64,000 nt of DNA, from assembly GCF_014650555.1 (NCBI RefSeq), contig NZ_BMVE01000003.1, positions 496,001-560,000 on the forward strand, written 5' to 3'. The notes beneath the pieces are model-generated. The model ran no database searches and had not been told where the DNA came from. It saw only the letters and a list, made by a program, of their open reading frames with translations. A program made the position numbers and the translations under genes. The DNA comes from Streptomyces goshikiensis (GTDB lineage Bacteria > Actinomycetota > Actinomycetes > Streptomycetales > Streptomycetaceae). Positions 61,136 to 64,000 of the stretch are shown here, piece after piece; position 1 is the stretch's first letter; every line of letters begins with the position of its first letter.

Positions 61136-61603
61136 CTACGAACCCGCCGGCTCGCCGGAGGTCAGCCGCGAGGCCTCGATCTCCGCCCAGACGGCCTTGC
61201 CGTGGTCGTGGACGCGGGTTCCCCAGCGATCGGACAGCCGCTCCACGATGTACAGTCCGTGCCCGCCGGGCAGGCCCTGCCGCGGTGTCGGATTGCGCCG
61301 GGGCAGCGTCGTCGTGCCGTCGAACACCTCGATCCGCAGCACGTCCTCCCCGCCCGTGAGGACGAGTTCGAGGCAGCCGTCGGCGTGCAGCGACGCGTTG
61401 GTCAGCAGCTCGGACACCAGCAGCAGGGTGTCATCGGCTGTCGCGTTTCCGTCCCAGTTCCAGTCCCGCAAGGCCTGGCGCGTGAAATCGCGCCCCTTCG
61501 TCACATGCCCGCGGACACCCGCCAGAGCGAGCCGGCGGCGCTGGCCGCCGACAGGAGGTCCGATGCGCACGGGTTCACCTGTCGTCGGTCCCATGGTTTC
61601 CAC
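61136..61603 (-). CDS. RsbW-like ATP-binding regulatory protein (paralogue)
   Basis: A 155-aa GHKL ATPase with SELLTNASLHADGCLELVL (N box), LRIEVFDGTTTLP (D box) and GGHGLYIVERLSDRWG (G box). It closely follows the protein at 57310 along the whole length (LRIEV, GLYIV, DRWGTR/DGWGSR), so the two are recent paralogues. It may switch an anti-anti-sigma or sigma factor. It is on the minus strand between DUF4230 and the MEDS-ATPase gene. Confidence 0.9.
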   Translation of the reverse strand: METMGPTTGEPVRIGPPVGGQRRRLALAGVRGHVTKGRDFTRQALRDWNWDGNATADDTLLLVSELLTNASLHADGCLELVLTGGEDVLRIEVFDGTTTLPRRNPTPRQGLPGGHGLYIVERLSDRWGTRVHDHGKAVWAEIEASRLTSGEPAGS

Positions 61604-61726
61604 TGTTGTCTCTCACCCCCGCCAGTCGATGCCGGTTCCCCGTCCATGAACCGGTGGTGTACGTCCTGCTGGTCCGGCCCCGGGGACTCCCGAGCATGCC
61701 CGTGACATTGTAGGACACCGACGGTC

Positions 61727-62674
61727 TCACAGGGTCGCCATGTGGAGCCTCAAAGTGAGGCCCCGGTCCGTGGCGCGGATCTCGACCAGATCGCACAGCT
61801 GATGGATCATCCACAGGCCGCGGCCGCCGTTGGCCGACGCCAGCTCGGGACGGCGCCGTCCTGCCAGCGGGTCGGCCAGATGGCCGCCGTCCTGGATCTC
61901 GGCGACGACCCCCGCCTCCGCGGCCCACAGGCGGAGCGTTCCCGCGCCGCCCCCGTGGGAAAGGGAGTTGGCCGCCGCCTCGCTGACGGCGAGCACGAGG
62001 TCGCCGCGGCGCGCCGGGGTCAGGGCGGATCCGCGGGCCCAGTTCTCGGCCTGCTGCCGCACCGCCGACAGCTCCCCGTGGGCGTAGTCGAGCCGGAGCA
62101 CGTCGCCGTCGGGTGCGGGCAGCGGGACGTCGCAGTCGGCGGAGACCGCCGCGACGTCGGTGTAGGCGGCGCTGGGCAGGTCCCGGCCCTTCTCGATCAC
62201 CGTGGGGTGGGTACGCCGGGCATCGGCCACCACCGCCGCGGACAGACCCCGCACGTCGTACGGGCACAGGACGGTCGCCCGGCGCCCCTCGAAGGCGGCG
62301 TTGATGAGGGCCTCGTGACGCGTGGCCTCCCGCACCTCGGCAGGGGTGCGCCCGGGCCAGATCGGCTCGCCGACGATGCGGGCCGCCCGGTCCGGGTGGT
62401 GGTCGGCGAAGTCCTGCAACGCGGCCAGGATCCGGCCGGGGTTGCGGCCCGCATCGGTCATGTCCGTCCAGACGACCTCGGACGCGTCCGCGCCGAGGCT
62501 CCCGCGCAGGGCGTCCAGGTGCGGGCCCGGCACGGCGACGAGGACCGGCTCGTCGGCGCTCAGGGCGGTGCGGACGAAGCCGGCCACCCCCGCGACGTAC
62601 TCCGCGAGGTCCTGGTAGAAGAGGGCAGGGTGGACGAAGGCCCCCGGGCCCGCAGGCGCCGGAACAGTGATCAT
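61727..62674 (-). CDS. MEDS-domain sensor fused to RsbW-like ATPase
   Basis: A 315-aa protein. Residues about 10-165 form a MEDS domain (GAFVHPALFYQDLAEYVAGVAGFVRTALSADEPVLVAVPGPHLDALR, then RHEALINAAFEGRRATVLCPYDV), which senses small signals. The end (about 200-315) is a GHKL ATPase (LVLAVSEAAANSLSHGGG, GGRGLWMIHQLCDLVEI). This fusion is common in actinomycete sigma-B-type cascades. Its ATG overlaps the stop of the STAS gene (62671-62674), so they are coupled: the kinase would phosphorylate the STAS protein. Confidence 0.9.
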   Translation of the reverse strand: MITVPAPAGPGAFVHPALFYQDLAEYVAGVAGFVRTALSADEPVLVAVPGPHLDALRGSLGADASEVVWTDMTDAGRNPGRILAALQDFADHHPDRAARIVGEPIWPGRTPAEVREATRHEALINAAFEGRRATVLCPYDVRGLSAAVVADARRTHPTVIEKGRDLPSAAYTDVAAVSADCDVPLPAPDGDVLRLDYAHGELSAVRQQAENWARGSALTPARRGDLVLAVSEAAANSLSHGGGAGTLRLWAAEAGVVAEIQDGGHLADPLAGRRRPELASANGGRGLWMIHQLCDLVEIRATDRGLTLRLHMATL

Positions 62675-63099
62675 GCTGCGACCTCCAGCGCGGCGCATTC
62701 GTCCGGGAACATCTCGACTACCTTGCGGAGCGAGTAGGGCGGGTCGTGGATCAACAGGCGCCTGCCCTGAGCGGTAAAGGTAGCCGACGCGTGCACCAGG
62801 GCGGCCACCGCGGCCGCGTCCAGGAACATCACGGCGGACAGATCGAGATGGACGACGGGACCGGGGATCCGGGTCACGATGCCGAGTGCCGAGGCCAGGA
62901 CCTGACGGCTGTCGAGGTCGCAGTCGCCGCTGAGGCGCGCGCCCGGCCGGTCCGGCAAGGGCGCGGCCGTCAGCATCGCGGCCGCGCCGCTCCCCGGGCT
63001 CACGCACCGTACGACCGCGTCCGCCCGCCCCGCCCCTCGGCGCGGCTGCGCGCCGAGGGGCGGGACGGGACGGTCGGGTCCGTGAGCCGACGAGGTCAT
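62671..63099 (-). CDS. STAS-domain anti-anti-sigma-like protein
   Basis: A 142-aa protein. A variable Pro/Gly-rich start (1-45) is followed by a STAS domain (LSGDCDLDSRQVLASALGIVTRIPGPVVHLDLSAVMFLDAAAVAALVHASATFTAQGRRLLIHDPP). The site where antagonists are phosphorylated has S-A-V-M-F-L-D-A-A-A, in which Ala follows Asp instead of Ser/Thr, so its control could differ from normal antagonists. It is directly downstream of the sigma factor gene and coupled to the MEDS-ATPase. Confidence 0.87.
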   Translation of the reverse strand: MTSSAHGPDRPVPPLGAQPRRGAGRADAVVRCVSPGSGAAAMLTAAPLPDRPGARLSGDCDLDSRQVLASALGIVTRIPGPVVHLDLSAVMFLDAAAVAALVHASATFTAQGRRLLIHDPPYSLRKVVEMFPDECAALEVAA

Positions 63100-63108
63100 C
63101 TCCGCTCC

Positions 63109-63927
63109 CTACACTCCGCTGAGCATCCCGGCGCGCAGCCGGGTGAGGGTCCGGGACAGGATGCGGGAGACCTGCATCTGGGAGATGCCCAGCTCTGCCC
63201 CGATCTCGGCCTGGGTCTTCTCCTCGCCGAAGCGCATGCGCAGGATGAGCAGATCGCGCTCGTCCAGCTTCTCCAGCAGGGGCGCGAGGGTGTGGAACTC
63301 CTCGAAGAGCTCCATGGCGGGGTCGTTGTCGCCGATCTTCTCGGCGAGCGGACGCGTACCCCGGCTGGACGTGGACTGGTTGTCCCCGTCGGAGCCCGCG
63401 GTGCCCAGGGAGCCGCTCGTGTAGCCGTTGGCGGCGACCAGCCCCTCGATGACCTCCTCCTCGGGGAGCTCCAGGTGCTGGGCGATCTCCTTGACCGTCG
63501 GCGCCCTGCCGAGCACGTCGGTCAGGGACTCCTGCGCCTTGGCGAGCTCCGTACGCAGTTCCTGCAGACGGCGGGGCACGTGCACGGCCCAGGTGGTGTC
63601 GCGGAAGTGACGCTTGATCTCACCGGTGATGTAGGGGAGGGCGAGGGTGGAGAACTCCACCTCGCGCTCGGGGTCGTACCGGTCGATCGCCTTGATGAGG
63701 CCGATGGTTCCGACCTGGACGATGTCGTCCATGTCGATGCCCCCGCCGAACGCGCGGGCGCGGAACCGGCGCGCCGCGAACTGGACGAGCGAGAGATTCA
63801 TCTCGATCAGGGTGTTGCGCGCGTACTGGTACTCGCGCGTCCCCTCCTCCAGGACGCGCAACCTGCCGAAGAAGAGCCTCGACAGCTCGCGTGCGTCGCC
63901 AGGGGCCATCTCCCGGGCGTTTACCAC
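63109..63927 (-). CDS. SigB/SigF/SigG-type RNA polymerase sigma factor
   Basis: A 272-aa sigma-70-family factor of the sporulation/stress (SigB-SigF) group. Region 2 is RNTLIEMNLSLVQFAARRFRARAFGGGIDMDDIVQVGTIGLIKAIDRYDPEREVEFSTLALPYITGEIKRHFRDTTWAVHVPRRLQELR. Region 3 has PTVKEIAQHLELPEEEVIEGL, and region 4 ends LDERDLLILRMRFGEEKTQAEIGAELGISQMQVSRILSRTLTRLRAGML. A Gly/Ser-rich loop lies between regions 3 and 4. GTG at 63927 is used; ATG at 63909 is possible. It is followed by STAS, MEDS-ATPase and RsbW-like genes. Confidence 0.93.
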   Translation of the reverse strand: MVNAREMAPGDARELSRLFFGRLRVLEEGTREYQYARNTLIEMNLSLVQFAARRFRARAFGGGIDMDDIVQVGTIGLIKAIDRYDPEREVEFSTLALPYITGEIKRHFRDTTWAVHVPRRLQELRTELAKAQESLTDVLGRAPTVKEIAQHLELPEEEVIEGLVAANGYTSGSLGTAGSDGDNQSTSSRGTRPLAEKIGDNDPAMELFEEFHTLAPLLEKLDERDLLILRMRFGEEKTQAEIGAELGISQMQVSRILSRTLTRLRAGMLSGV

Positions 63928-64000
63928 CTGGGGGAGTTCCGCCTCTTGTGTACTTACGGAACCCCTGACCTGCGTGTCTGTTGCACGAATGGGGCTTACG

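Overview
The window is very GC-rich DNA with frequent GTG starts, compact 4-nt ATGA/GTGA gene overlaps and a typical actinomycete gene set: a SigB-type sigma factor with RsbW-like kinases, XRE-TPR regulators, many secreted proteases, GH15, DUF1206, PRC-barrel and DUF4230 proteins. I read it as a Streptomyces or close relative chromosome. The mixture of stress, secretion and detoxification genes suggests an accessory part of the chromosome rather than the conserved core. No rRNA, tRNA or CRISPR array was recognised.

Layout. 0-16 kb: a TauD-type dioxygenase cut by the window edge, a pseudo-caspase/TPR protein beside a lipoprotein subtilisin, then small regulator-plus-enzyme units (MFS pump with an XRE-cupin regulator, acetyltransferase/phosphotransferase, LysR with SDR-cupin-SGNH hydrolase, Tat-exported carboxylesterase, TetR with aldo/keto reductase, YukJ-like protein). 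16-29.5 kb: XRE-TPR regulator divergent from a secreted M64 peptidase, an ArsR-MFS pair with a perfect operator, VOC protein, TetR-FAD monooxygenase pair with a perfect 30-bp palindrome, zinc-ribbon and membrane proteins, secreted trypsin-like protease, RNA ligase-like phosphoesterase, lipoprotein hydrolase and acetyltransferase.

29.4-37.2 kb holds the main discovery. A gene for a VanX-type (M15D) D-Ala-D-Ala dipeptidase is split exactly inside its catalytic E-W-W-H motif by a 7.1-kb element. The element has four translationally coupled genes: three different tyrosine recombinases of about 513, 577 and 707 aa, and a small coiled-coil DNA-binding protein. It also carries one SUKH-like cargo gene. 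A 6-bp core (ATGGTG) is present at both junctions, and removing the element restores an uninterrupted 227-aa dipeptidase. This is a recombinase-in-trio/Tn554-like unit using a peptidase active-site codon block as its attachment site.

37.3-50 kb: secreted L,D-transpeptidase, NfeD-flotillin pair, and a cell-envelope group (polytopic glycosyltransferase, membrane cytochrome b/molybdopterin oxidoreductase, small membrane protein, and a minus-strand operon of GT2, TIGR04282-type transferase and methyltransferase) next to an OmpR-type two-component system and a sugar-nucleotide epimerase, then a CDF metal transporter. 50-57 kb: alkylsulfatase, MFS pump, membrane protein, GH15 glucoamylase/trehalase, secreted I36 inhibitor-like protein. 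57-64 kb: a general-stress region with two paralogous RsbW-like ATPases, VanZ, DUF1206, a truncated SRPBCC remnant, PRC-barrel, DUF4230, a MEDS-ATPase fusion, STAS antagonist and a SigB-family sigma factor. Several strong bidirectional hairpin terminators separate convergent units.
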